Origin: Tetragonia tetragonoides
Taxonomy: Eukaryota; Streptophyta; Magnoliopsida; Caryophyllales; Aizoaceae
Assembly: GCA_038025085.1 (NCBI GenBank)
Contig: CM076141.1
Coordinates: 22,692,501-22,756,500 of the forward strand
Length of the DNA stretch: 64,000 bases
Direction: 5' to 3'
The position numbers and the translations under genes were made by a program. The notes beneath the pieces are model-generated. The model was not told where the DNA came from and did no database searches. It saw only the letters and a list, made by a program, of their open reading frames with translations. Position 1 is the stretch's first letter. Every line of letters starts with the position of its first letter. Shown in pieces: positions 10,981-22,103 of the stretch.

Positions 10981-11517
10981 AAGAAAATAAGTGGGTAAAA
11001 GATAAATCAACTGTTTGGCATTGGATAGGATTATTACCAATGATATACGGCAATGGAGAAGGCCAAATTCGGCCTTGTCTTTCGATATGTGCATGCTTGA
11101 CCGGGCTAGTAGTGATACTTCTACACGTCTTCTTGAGGTGTAGCGTAGCCCGTGCTTTCTGGTGTAAGTTGTCCGCTGTTATGGGGGAGGACTGGGACTG
11201 TCCTGATAGTGTTATGGGAATTATGCAGATGAGGTAGTGGGGATGAAGGAGTAACGGTGTTGTGCAACAATGTTGTTTTTGCGGTGTTGTGGTGTATTTG
11301 GTTAGAGAGGAATGCGAGGGTCTTTTCTGGTGTATCTATGTCGGTTGATATATTGTGGGAGCAGGTAGTCTATTTAGCCTCTTTGTGCGAAAGCTGCTGG
11401 GTGTTTTCGGAGTTACCCACTTACTCAATTGTGCTTCATTGGGCTGATTTGTAATTAGATTTCTCTTGAAGACTTCTTGTCCTCTTAGGGTGTAATTTTG
11501 TTCTTATCTAAAAAAAA
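10981..11517 (+). mobile_element. L1-like LINE 3' fragment
   Basis: 5'-truncated copy of the LINE type at 5965 and 9500. It has TVWHWIGLLPMIYGNGEGQI, a zinc-ribbon remnant, VLWCIWLERNARVFSGVSMS and a 3' end 'ttcttatctaaaaaaaaatt'. Several stops. Sense orientation in intron 6. Confidence 0.72.
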
Positions 11518-11574
11518 ATTATTCAACTGTTTGGCACATCATCCTTGAAGGTTAAAAAGGAATACTTTTGTTTT

Positions 11575-12115
11575 TTTTGTTTTGGTAATTAATCAAACTT
11601 TATTAATCACCAGATAAACGATACAGCACAGATTCTGTATGCCAGAATCTCTCATTACAGCACCTCAACAAACACTCAGTACATCATCATAGGAACAGTG
11701 CCACTAAAGACAGGGGAAGACACACCTTCTAGGAAGGGTTTCCTTCCCTAGTCTACTACAGCACACCTAAACAATGAACACAGCTTTACAAATAAAAGCC
11801 TTTACAGCAAAGACACACTAATGCAAATCTCCAATATACTTCAGCAGCCTAGGACTATTTTGCACTCTCACAAAGGTGTGCGTCTGGACCTGCTTAATAA
11901 GAGCATCAACTTGCATTGTCTTCCCTTGGAAAAATCTCAAATTTCTCCCAATCCAAATTGCGTACACAGTATGCGCCAAACACATCTTAAGCACAGCAGC
12001 AGCAGGTGACTTCCCCCTAGTCTGCCGTAATAACAGAGACCATTCAGCCTCCCAATCAAACACAGGCCTAAGATGTGCAGCCATCTCAGAATTACCTTCC
12101 ACACTGCCTCAGATA
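11575..12115 (-). mobile_element. LINE 3' fragment, minus strand
   Basis: The minus strand encodes WEAEWSLLLRQTRGKSPAAA followed by HTVYAIWIGRNLRFFQGKTM, the post-zinc-ribbon part of a different L1-like LINE. Its 3' UTR contains 'attaataaagtttgattaat', followed by an A-rich tail near 11570-11590 (T-rich on plus). It is antisense to RAD51B. Confidence 0.65.
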
Positions 12116-12820
12116 CAGAAAAAAGGACACATCTTTGTCATCAGTGGATTAGTTTTTTATGGCAGAGATCTTTACAAAATTGCAAATGATTGCTTCTCAA
12201 CTCATCAATTGTTTTCTTTTCATGACCTGCAAATCTGCAATAGTCATTATTGTGACTGGAACACTTGGGTGAGACTTTTGAGTTTTGGGTAATTAGAATG
12301 GTCCTGGTCTTGTTAATGACATTAATTTCATTTATCGAAAGGGAAAAGCTACACCAAATAATACCAACTTTTACCCTTGTGCAAATTTTATCGTGAACTA
12401 TACAGGAACAATAAATTAACATTTGACTTCATACTCTGGTCATATCCATACCACATATGGTTGGAGGTCATAAACAACCCCGATCCTGACAGTTTCTACG
12501 CCCTCGAGCAGACCCTTGTATGTCAGTACCTTTTTATAATTACCAAAAAGGTTCAGGTATCTTTACATCCGATCTCCAAAACTTGCAAAAAACCAGATTT
12601 TATTGCAGAACTACAGCAGCCCAACAACAGCAAAACTGCATTAGCAGAAAAACAGCTTGCCAGCAGCAGCAACAACATGAGAACAGTAAAAAAACAGCAT
12701 GAGAGAATCTAGACAGTCAGACCTTCTCGCAACAGCATCCAACATATCCTTCTTCAAGCAGGCATATATATGATCAACCATCACTAAATCATCACCTATT
12801 ACCTACAAAACAAACATGCA
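12116..12820. other. intron 6, unassigned
   Basis: No gene recognised. Contains a CAG/CAA-rich stretch (12610-12705) encoding a low-complexity Gln/Ser run on plus, which I do not regard as coding. Confidence 0.35.
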
Positions 12821-13800
12821 GATCATGTAAAACAATTTCTTTTAGCATTTTTTAATGCAAAATCAGTAATAATTGTATCAATATCAATATTTTCTAGCAT
12901 ATCCTTTTCAATGCATAATGTAGCTAAACCATTCAATCTTTTTGGTGACATTGATGACCTCAGATAGATTTTCAACAATTTCAACTTCGAAAACTTATTT
13001 AAGTCAATGCTACCGTCACAGGTAAAGTGGATAGTATTCGATAAACAATTAATTTATTGGAAGAGAATCATTAAAAGTTGTTCTAACAAACTCAAAAATC
13101 TGAATGGCCGACATTGACTTTGGCTCATCATTCAAATATACTTGCATCACAATTGATTATTGAACAAGACTATCCTATCCAAGATCAGACCAACCATTAT
13201 GAGAAAAAGTAGCTCCCAAATTATTAGCTCATGAGATCCCAAAGAGTTGATGGTTTGTGAATCAGTAAAAATACCTTTGAATGCGTTTAATTGCTCAAAT
13301 CTATTCCTCAGTAAAGTAATCGCACTATCCACCCCAACTATGAAGTTATTAAATGTAAAAGACTCCTGAGCTGTTTTTTTTTTTGGTTCAAAGTCATCAT
13401 TTTCATCAAATTGTTTTTTTCCCTACAAACACGAGGTTTTATAGGAAAATAGGCTCTAAACCCTTATATAAGTTGGAAGAAGTTTCCCTATTGTTTTGCT
13501 ATTGTTTTGCTACTGTTAATTGTTAAACCCTCTGTCTGTAACTTTCAAATATAAAATCACTTTTTCCAATTGTTTCATGGTTGCGTCTATGCCTATAGAT
13601 TAAGATTGCTGCTTCTTACCCACCACATTGACTGAACATAAAAAGTCATGCCAAGTAACCATACCAAGAAAAAACTCATAACTCTTAGGTGCACCAGTCA
13701 AACTTTCTGCTTCACTCTTTGATTTGGGATCATCACATGATCTTTGTAATTCCAACAAAGCTAACCTTATTTGAGGAGTTTCAAATTAATGGCCTTGACA
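12821..13800 (-). pseudogene. hAT-type (TTF/MYM-finger) transposase relic, left inverted copy
   Basis: On the minus strand, 12830-13020 reads FSKLKLLKIYLRSSMSPKRL then NGLATLCIEKDMLENIDIDT, the hAT C-terminal dimerisation domain. Upstream (13147-13332) reads VDSAITLLRNRFEQLNAFKG, the preceding conserved block. Frames are broken. Further upstream (13600-13800) the DNA matches, in inverse orientation, the copy at 14960-15130. This is a transposase fossil in RAD51B intron 6. Confidence 0.72.
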
Positions 13801-14449
13801 CTTTTTATGCGACTCTTCCTACGGGTATTCGAAAAAGATTTCACTGTGAAGTTTGGAACATTATCAACTAAAACCTTCCATCTTAGGAGAAATTGAAAAC
13901 AAAGCACATCTTTATCAACTGTTTCTCCTTTGAAATTTGGTATTTCATCTTTATCAACTGTTTGATGTTTGTCAAACTTTAAACCTTACTCTCAGTTCCA
14001 TTCAAGTCTCCATGTTATAGTTTGATTCTTTGACTAAGATGCTTCCAGTCTCACAATCTATCACTTGCTATAAAACTTCTACTCTTAATACTTTTGAACA
14101 ACTCCCAGAAAAACAATATACCATATGCACATGTTTTGAGTAAACCAACCATTGTTTTTTAGTAGTCTCACTATTGCTCAACTTTCTAGAATAATTAGTA
14201 TACAAAAAATGCCTAGAATTTTTCCGAAGGAAACACAACATTTAGCTCCCTATTTAGCCCCTTTCCAACTAAAATACCCTTGCTTTATTATCAAGATTAC
14301 CTTAGTTTTTAGGATCATAAATGTCCATAGGCGGGATTGGTTGTTCATCATCCAGTGAAATTTCAATATTAGACGCATTTGGTACATGATCATGCTAATT
14401 GAAATTACTAAAGTCCTCATTGGTCCATGGTTAGAAATTTTGTTGTAAG
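13801..14449. other. spacer between inverted transposase relics
   Basis: AT-rich and without a recognisable gene. It may include heavily decayed transposase sequence. No terminal inverted repeat was identified. Confidence 0.35.
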
Positions 14450-15535
14450 ACTCATCAATGAGGCGAAATGTTTCTCTATAATTCTTGACTGTACCCTAGA
14501 TGTGAGCCATCAAGAACAAATGACTCTATTAGTATGATGTGTAAACATGTAAGTAGACAAAATGGAGGAGTTCTTAAAGGTGGATGATACATATGTATTG
14601 GGACTTCTTAATGAGTTGCTAAAAGCATTAATGACTCTTGATCTTAAACGTCAACAATTAAAGTGGTCAAGTTTATAACATTGGTTAATACGAAAGGCAA
14701 GCACCATGTGGTTCAGATTCGCATACTTGATGTGAATCTGAATGCATTATATATACCATGTGCATCTTGTAGTCTTGCTCTTACTCTTTGTGATATGACA
14801 ATTTTTTGAGTTAAAGCTATTTCAGTTTTTGGAGTCGTGCAACGATTATGTGCATTATTTTCAATTTCTCTTGAAAGAGGGAAGGCTTTAGTTGATGATG
14901 TTCCGAACTTTTTCGAATACGCGTAGGGAGAGTTGCATAAAAAGTGTCTAAGCCATTAGATTTTAGGATCCTTAAATAAGGTTGACTTTGTTGGACTTAC
15001 AAAGATCTTGTGATGATTTCAAATCCAAGAGTGAAGCGGAACGTTTTTGATTGGTGCACCTAAGAGTTATGAGATTTTTCTTGGTATGAGTATTTGGCAT
15101 GACATTTTGTTATCTATTAGTATGGTGAGTAAAGGTGCAATCTAAATCCATGTGCATAGAGATAGATGCTACCACGGAACAAATGGAAAATGTGAGGTTA
15201 TATTTCGAAAATCATGGACAAAAAAATGGTAACACTAGCAAAACAATTGCCAAAAGTCTTGCAACTTATATGGGTATAGAACATATTGTTCCTACTAAGC
15301 CTCCTAATTGCAAGAAAAACAATTGATGAAAATGATGACATTTAAGAACAAAAATACTTGAGCAGTCATTTATATTCAAATACTTTGTAGTTGGGGAGCA
15401 TAATGCGATTACTTCATTTAGGAATAGATTTGAGCAATTAAAGACATTCAAATGTATTTTTGAATTCTTATTTGGTCACAAACCTTGAACTCTTTGGAGT
15501 CTCATGAGCTACTTTTTGTAATAATGGTTTTTCTG
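14450..15535 (+). pseudogene. hAT-type transposase relic, right inverted copy
   Basis: Plus-strand fragments in order: [16 protein letters not shown] (~14486), FLKVDDTYVLGLLNELLKAL (~14572), a CxSLALTLCDM segment (~14765) and CIEIDATTEQMENVRLYFEN (15150), then RNRFEQLKTFKC-like sequence (15420). They follow the layout of plant TTF-type hAT transposases, with stops throughout. Its 3' part is an inverted copy of 12821-13800, and it is cut by the SINE at 15541. Confidence 0.7.
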
Positions 15536-15540
15536 AACCC

Positions 15541-15751
15541 TGAGGGGGTAGCTCAGCTGGTAAGATCTCTGAGAAATACTCCAGAGGTCTCAGGTTCAAG
15601 TCCCCTTAGGGCCACTGGAGGTTTTCTTGGTCGTTAACTTCAGGGCCCATGGGATTAGTCAAGCAAAGCTTGGATACCCATGTTATCTAAAGAACAAGCT
15701 TATCTAAATGAGCTTGGATACCCATGTTATCTAAAGAACAAGCTTATCTAA
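15541..15751 (+). mobile_element. tRNA-derived SINE with duplicated tail
   Basis: The head resembles a tRNA: A box TAGCTCAGCTGG at 15549-15560 and B box GGTTCAAGTCC at 15593-15603. A body ends in 'ggatacccatgttatctaaa'. That ~44-bp tail module is present twice in tandem (15668-15707 and 15712-15751). The same tail occurs at 17303-17331 and 18138-18157. It is a Pol III-type retroposon, not a functional tRNA, because the cloverleaf arms do not pair properly. Confidence 0.72.
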
Positions 15752-17295
15752 GACCACCCTATTTTATGGGCCGAGCTTGAAGAAAGCTATTGGAGTCCAG
15801 GAGAGTCTCCAGGACAATGGCATGGTAAGATTGGGAGCCCTTGTTTTTCCACAACCACAAGTGGAGCTAAATTATAGGTGCTCACTTCTACAATTCAGCA
15901 TTGTAAGTATCCTTCAATTCTGAATTTTCCTTCAATTTATGTGGTGGATGATAAAGAGGCAAGGGATTTCCAGGAGTCTATAGGTTACAGTTACATGTTT
16001 AAATCGAAAAAGATGGGTGAAACTTTGTCTTCATATATGCTGAATTTTTACAACGGTCTTGAAATTTGGATGGATTACAGAGAAATGCATAGTTGGGGAA
16101 AAGTGGTAGTTTGGCCTTTAAATATAATTGATGACATGTCCTCTGGCTAACAGATGGAGAATCTGCACACCATAATTAAAATATATGGGACTCCCTACTA
16201 TTTTTTCCCATGGTGTAACTGAATATGTGGTGGTGGTTTCTAAAGTAGTGTTTGATCCTGGTGGTTGGTCCAATTTGTCTTTATGTAGAGCCACTATGTC
16301 AAAGAGGTAATTATAATCTGATAGATGTGGAATTGTGGATGAGATGAATGGTGTTCGCATGGGGGTGGACAAGGACTTTGACCCTGGTGATTTGTGCTAT
16401 ACTCATGGAGCATCATGCCTCCAAATGTTTCTTGTTGCTGCACAGCTCAATGTAATGCTCGAGTAAACATCACAACGATGATGGGAGAGACGTGTTAATG
16501 CAGTCCGATTACAACGAAACGAGAACTTGGAAGATAGATGGTAGTTGCCTTCACCCTCATGATTTATTATGCCATTTCTATGGGGTTGGCTTCAAAATAA
16601 TGTCCGATGGTTGCTTATAAAATGATGCCCATAACATTGAGGAAGTGAAAATAAGAGTCACTCATTTAGTATGGCAGAGCATGTCATGCAATTCTGATTT
16701 GATAAGTGAGGTCAAGGCTATCACCTTAAGGTTTATTTCCAACCCATTTTTTGAGCGGCTCATTTACATATTTGATCCTGGTGGAGCAAATTTGAGTCCA
16801 GCATCTTGCGGTTCTTGCAGGCTACGATCCTGTTGGTGTATATTCATTTATTCCGCACCCTTGAGGACAAGGGTGCTTTAAAGCGGACGATATTGATACA
16901 CTTCAAAATGGAGCCTAGCCCATGTAATAAGGACCAATTAGCTACTTAAGCCCATTTCCACTTTATTAGTATTTTCCTGTTATTTTATTTTCTTTAGTTT
17001 CTTGTGCAAGCCACCTAAAGCTTTAAAAGGTACTGTAAGTCACTTGAAAACCATGTCGATGAATATGAGTCATTCTTTTCCCCCTTAGCTCTCTAGCTAT
17101 GGCTTTTCCCCTTTCTCTTTCTATGTCTATCCCTTCCCCCAAATACTCCGTTTACTTTATGCAGTGCAATTTTTCTCACAATCTCTTTCTTTCCTTCTTT
17201 TGAGCATTGTCCTGTTGATTTGCAAATTCAGTCTATCCCAAAAATCCCTAACACCAAAACAGCCTAATTTATCCCCGATTTGGTGAGGAGCGTAT
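15752..17295 (+). mobile_element. possible LTR-retrotransposon remnant (low confidence)
   Basis: Contains short open stretches (15878-16150, 16645-16881). The region 16870-17290 looks LTR-like: a pyrimidine-rich middle and an end reading 'gatttggtgaggagcgtatca', like the junction of an LTR with a primer-binding site. No reverse transcriptase or integrase motif was found, so identity is uncertain. Confidence 0.3.
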
Positions 17296-17300
17296 CAAAG

Positions 17301-17331
17301 GTTGGATACCCATGTTATCTAAAAAAAAAAA
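17301..17331 (+). mobile_element. SINE 3' tail (truncated)
   Basis: 'ggttggatacccatgttatct' followed by 11 A, the same 3' end as the SINE at 15541. It is 5'-truncated, and the Tourist-like MITE begins directly after it. Confidence 0.6.
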
Positions 17332-17335
17332 GTAA

Positions 17336-17763
17336 TAGCCCTGTTTGGCAATTGGCTTGTGACATTAGCTGTTGGCTGATAGCTGGTGGTCGATGGCTGG
17401 TATTGCTAGCTAATTTGACCAGATGGTAACATTGGATGTTTGAAAAGAAATGTTTGGTGACATTGGCTGGTAACATTAGCTGGTAATAGGTAAAATGACC
17501 TATAAGGACATTCATTTGATAGAGGAATTTGATGGCATAGAAGTAAATAATTGCAAGTCTTGGACTATTTTGTCATTGGACTATATTAATGCCACCAGCC
17601 AATACCCATAAGCTACCCTCATTGGCTTTTCAAAAGTTGGCTTGTGGGAACCCAAAAGCCAGTATCACAAGCTGACATCCAAATACCAATATTAGATGGT
17701 GGACTAGTCAAACATACAATTTTGCCAAAAGCCACCCCACAAGCCAATATCCAAACACCCCCA
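17336..17763. mobile_element. Tourist-like MITE (PIF/Harbinger type), 428 bp
   Basis: The left end TAGCCCTGTTTGGCAATTGG and the right end (inverse reading TGGGGGTGTTTGGATATTGG) form imperfect inverted repeats that both continue CTTGTG. Both ends are flanked by TAA (17333-17335 and 17764-17766), the 3-bp duplication of PIF/Harbinger elements. No coding capacity. Confidence 0.72.
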
Positions 17764-18126
17764 TAATGGCTTTTCTGATCTTGAACTGCTAGTTATGCAA
17801 GTATATTTGAAAGATGAGCCAAAGTCAATGTTGGCAGTTGAGATTTTTGAGTAAGAGTATATTTGAAAGGTGAACAAAAGAACTCACCAACACTCTTATT
17901 TTACTGTCATTTCCGTGGTGTGGTATGCTAATAAGAACATCCAGGTCTTCAATTGAGAATTTAATGTATTTCAAATCATGGCTGTCACAAAGTCTAAATC
18001 TATTTCCTTTAACAAAAGTTTAAATCCAGTTGCTTCAAACGAAGTCTCAATCCATTTCTTTAATTAAGTCTAATTGCCTTTTCCCATTAAAGGGGCAAAT
18101 CACTCGCTAGCATCTCTTCTTTTAAG

Positions 18127-18157
18127 CAAAGCTTGGACACCCTTGTTATCTAAAAAA
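18127..18157 (+). mobile_element. SINE 3' tail fragment
   Basis: 'aagcaaagcttggacaccct' then 'tgttatctaaaaaa', matching the SINE at 15541. The flanks 'agcatctcttct' (18110-18121) and 'agcatcccttct' (18159-18170) look like a diverged target duplication. Confidence 0.55.
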
Positions 18158-18524
18158 GAGCATCCCTTCTGTTAATTCAGAAATGGGCCCTCAGAAAAAG
18201 AAAAAAAAAAAAACTTCATAAATGGAATTACTTTCTTGATTCACGAGAATAACAAAAGCAGATTTTATGCTTGGCTCTGGGAATTCATTTGTTTGTAAGG
18301 TATATCTTTGAGCACTTAGCCAAAGTGAAACAGAAGTTTTAGCACAAAGCTTTTTGTTTTTGTATGTAGGACCTTTAAACTTGATGGAATAGTAATGGGA
18401 TAAGCAATAATTAATATAGTAATTTTGTATGAAGGTATGTATTATCAGAATATTAGCTGGAGCAGTATTAGATTAGGTTTGTACGTTTAGGTGAAAGTGT
18501 ATTATAACTTGCCAATAGTATAAT

Positions 18525-18690
18525 TAGGGTTGTCAAATAGGTCAAGTTGAGTGGGGATCATATTAATATTAACGAGGCGACAAGCTTCCAAGTTGAAATT
18601 GACCCATTTGTTAAATGGGTAGGAAACCATCAGGCTGGAACAACCCGCTAATAAACGGGTTGGGAATAGCGTGTCAGTAATATTATGGCC
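18525..18690. repeat. diverged fragment of the TGTCAAA repeat family
   Basis: Starts 'agggttgtcaaataggtcaa' and contains 'cccatttgttaaatgggtag' and 'aacccgctaataaacgggtt'. These motifs are like the hAT element at 45899-46447 but without clear ends. Confidence 0.35.
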
Positions 18691-19204
18691 CCAACAAAAT
18701 TCTTTTCTGGATCCCCCACTGGGACAGGGGCTGCCCTTTCATATTTCCAATCTAGTAATTCGCTCCACTAAGAGTCAGTGGATCTTTAGCCAAATAGGTT
18801 TTCACTTTTAAGGATAAGCATGCAGACATGCAGTATTATGTTGATGTTATTTTATCTCTCGTTTATGGTTGAGGATATCAAAGACACAAACATAAATGTT
18901 GGGGTTTTGAGCGTAACTTTCCAATTTGCAACAATAGAGAAGAGCAATAGAGCTTTACTCTTAATTTCTGCTTTTGGATAGAAAATTTTGCGGACGCTCT
19001 TTGTATCTCTTGCGTATTGCAAGTGCATGAGAAACTTCTTCATACAACTGACATGTGCAGTCATATACGATAAATCTGACTTTTCAGCGCAGAATGAGTT
19101 GGTGTTGGTTGTTGTCAATGGCCAAGTCAGTTTTGCTCTTGCGTATGAGTTTTTTTACCCTTTGCCTTAGGATTAGTCTGTTCCATCTCTCGATGGGGCA
19201 GGGA

Positions 19205-19275
19205 AGAGATATACTCAGCGGTAGAGTGTCACCTTGACATGGTGGAAGTCATCAGTTTGAGTCTAGTTATCCTAA
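19205..19275 (+). pseudogene. trnV-GAC: plastid-derived trnV-GAC fragment (NUPT)
   Basis: The 71 bp closely follow plastid tRNA-Val(GAC): 'actcagcggtagagtgtcac', 'cttgac' anticodon region, 'ggtggaagtcatcagtt' and a 3' acceptor half ending 'ttatcctaa'. Missing or changed bases in the 5' stem, G to A beside the anticodon and C to T in the T loop break the fold. It is a transferred plastid copy decayed in RAD51B intron 6. The bases just upstream (ggggcagggaag) may be plastid spacer. Confidence 0.72.
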
Positions 19276-19914
19276 ACCCAAGAATGGTGCAAGGATGTCT
19301 CTTACCATTTTGGCAGTTTGTTCAGATGTTTTGAAATGCCAAAGTACTGCCATTAGTTCTAAGTGTTTAACTGTTGACATGTCCTCTTTATCAACCATTT
19401 TGGTAGTATAACAGAGTGCTGAATCCAATTTCATACTTTAGCTTCCCGTTATTCCATGCTTCCACACATTTGCAATCTGCTTAGGCATGAAGCTACATTG
19501 CTCTTGCCTAAATAATGCTAGGCACAATTCTTCTGTTTTCATCTCAGAATTTAGGTCTGAACAAGTTGTTGTGAGTGGGGGTGTGCCCGAGCTGTGCCGA
19601 GGCCAAGCCACCACCTCTTTAACCTTTTCCCACTCAAAGCTCTGCAAGGCAAGAAGTGTGAGCTTGGGCTCGTGGCTCTGCTCAAGCTCATTATTCTAAA
19701 AGGTCAAAGAGAGAAAAGAAATTCATTAGTCTGCATCTGCATTCAAAATTAATTCTAATAATATAGTTGTTTCTCTAAAAAATGAAGGAAAACATAAAGA
19801 AAAACAACACCATGCATATCCCACATAAAAAATAGGAAACTCTAGAGTCTCAACTATGAAGTGCAAATTACTATATGATTGAAACCCTAAAGATTAAGAT
19901 GATTTCATATAAGT

Positions 19915-20215
19915 GCTTGTTTGGTTCACACATGAAGTGGAACTTAATTCACAGGAATTAAACACCTTCCTATCCTTCATAGGAAGTTCCTAAAGTTTTT
20001 TGGGCTGTCAATGTGTGGAGTAACTTCCCATAGGAATTTCCACATACCTAGAGAAGATTAGGTAAGCAACTTCCTCCATTTTGTGGTAAGTTGAAATTCA
20101 TGGAAGTTCTACTTTACCCGTTTTGCTAACTTTTAGACAACCAAACAGCTCACCAACTCTGCACTTCCCCGGAAGTTCCACTTCCTATGCTTTCTAATGT
20201 CTACTAAACGACCAC
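19915..20215. mobile_element. candidate MITE
   Basis: Ends 'gtgcttgtttggttcac' and, inversely, 'gtggtcgtttagtagac' are similar, a pattern of short non-autonomous transposons ending in GTTTGG-like repeats. Interior AT-rich with 'ggaagttcc'-type palindromes. Target duplication not clear. Confidence 0.35.
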
Positions 20216-20530
20216 TATGTCTCATATGGTGTCACTCAAATGGGGGGAGGGGAGGGGGAGGAGGGACCAATATCAAGCTGTTATACGCATGGGCTTGGAT
20301 CAGGGAGCATTCAAGCCGGCTCGATCTCAGGACAAACTGGGCTTGCTCTGATATTTGACTGAGCTGAGACTGAGGCTTGCTGAGCCGGTTCGACTCTGTT
20401 ATGGCCCAAGTTGTGAGTGCACATCTCTTTGCCATCAATATTAATAAACACTTAAATAAGACCTGCTGTAGCAACTTAATGAAAGTTTACTTCTATGCTA
20501 TTAGTTGGCTATAATCTGTTAAAGATTTTC
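20216..20530. other. intron 6, GC-variable spacer
   Basis: Purine-rich run (20240-20266) followed by 'gctcgatctcaggacaaac' and 'gctgagccggttcgactctg' repeats resembling parts of dispersed transposons. No gene. Confidence 0.3.
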
Positions 20531-20633
20531 GTCTTCCCCGTAGTTAAGGTTCCTTGCTCCATATTGATGCCCTTGCATGGTTAAAAAATGGGATTGAAAA
20601 TATTGAGAAGTTGGTTATTCAATCTCTTTCCAG

Positions 20634-20707
20634 CTTGCAGCAAATTAAGGTTTCTTTGCTCCAGAGCAAAGTGAAGTTGCTTATCATTTGGCTGCTCTTA
20701 TATCGGG
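20634..20707 (+). CDS. RAD51B: RAD51B exon 7, 7-nt deletion at Walker B
   Basis: Acceptor tttccag|, donor GG|gtgagt. It encodes LQQIKVSLLQSKVKLLII, then leaves the family frame where the Walker B Asp-Ser-Met is expected. The codons after the break (ggctgctcttatatcggg) still read Ala-Ala-Leu-Ile-Ser-Gly in another frame. The exon is 74 nt, while phase and homology predict 81. Confidence 0.88.
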
Positions 20708-21022
20708 GTGAGTCCTTTCCTCATTGTAATTTGGTTCTAAGTTCTAACCTCTTCCCTCTCCCTGGATAAGTAATATCGATGCAGTCAAGTCATTTGCTGT
20801 GTACTGCTTTCCTCTAGGCACATGGGACTTTTGTTGGAGATTGCCTTTTAAAAGTTTTATTTACAAATGTCCCTTCTTTGTAGGCCCATGATAAGATTTA
20901 TTGTTAAAGGTATTAGGGGATGTTGGATCTTCAGAATGGGATCAGGCATCAGTAGCATGCCAATAAGTATGCGATTTTGGTAAATCAGTTACGGATGTTG
21001 GGCTTGGCATAGGTGAAAGTAA

Positions 21023-22103
21023 CAGGGAATTAAATAGCGGCCGCTATGTAGCGGGATTTTAGCCAGCCACTACGCTATTTGGTTGTGAAATAGCGTTCAC
21101 ATAAATAGCGGCCGTTACGGCCGCTTTTCGCGGGGATCTTCTGTAATGCCCAAAAAAAAAAAAAAAAAAAAAAATTCGGGCCATAGGAAGACAAACAGGA
21201 GACGACAACCATTTACATGCTTTAAAATCAAATTAAACGAGAGAGGTGGGTAAACGAAAAGATCTATTCGTCTCCAAGTTTCAACCAGATTGCATGTTCA
21301 CTCTAAATTAAAGACAGAGAGAAATAAATTTGGCCCAGAACGATAACTCATCTTCATCATCATCGTCATCATCGACTAAAAGTTAGGGTTTCTAAAATTA
21401 TTGAGCTGATTTCTCATCGCTGACGGCAATCGAGGGTCTGTACGGCTGATGTTTCTCGTTCTCTCTCCTTTAGAGGCTTTAGAGTTCGGTTCTACTGGTA
21501 TTTTTGATTTTCTCTTCTTGTCGCCATTAATGTGGGATTTTGGGGAAGAGGTTTTTGAGGAGAGAGAAAGCAACGAGAGGAAAGAGAGGGAGGTGTGGAC
21601 TGTGGAGTGACGAATTGATCACTGACCGCTTATTAGTTAAGTATTGTTTTCTTTTGTTTTTCTTTTTTTATTATTTATTTTTATGTTACTATTAGTTCGG
21701 CACTTGGGCTGGCCCAAGAATAGATAGATTAGGGAGACTCTTAGTCTTAAATGGGTGTTGATTTTGAAAAGTAAAGAAAAAGACAACTTCTTAAATTATT
21801 AATATTATTATTAATAATAAATAATCAGTTATTATTTTTATTATTTTATTATTTTAATTAGTTTTAATTTTATTTATTTTGGTAAAAATCCATTTATATT
21901 GCTTTTGAACATATATTATCGTAGTATTATGATTTTAAAGTAAAATATACAATTACAAATGCAAATAATCCTATATAACCCTCAATGTGAAGCCAATCAC
22001 ACCGTAATTGCCGCAATCCGCTACGCGAAGCCCGCCATAGAACGTTTCCGCGATATCGCGACCGTTACCGCGATCGCAATCGCGACCGCTATTTAATTCC
22101 TTG
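21023..22103. mobile_element. non-autonomous hAT-type element, 1,081 bp with 8-bp TSD
   Basis: The left terminus CAGGGAATTAAATAGCGG and the inverse of the right terminus CAAGGAATTAAATAGCGG match at 17 of 18 positions and extend into GC-rich 'cgc' sub-terminal repeats. Flanking GAAAGTAA occurs at 21015-21022 and 22104-22111, a perfect 8-bp target duplication as in hAT elements. The interior has an A run (21150-21174) and one 65-aa minus frame (21376-21573), but no transposase. It lies in RAD51B intron 7. Confidence 0.85.

Noticed and set aside
15541..15615. Functional tRNA gene
   Set aside because: A and B boxes are present, but the acceptor, D and anticodon arms do not pair and the segment continues into a SINE body and tail.
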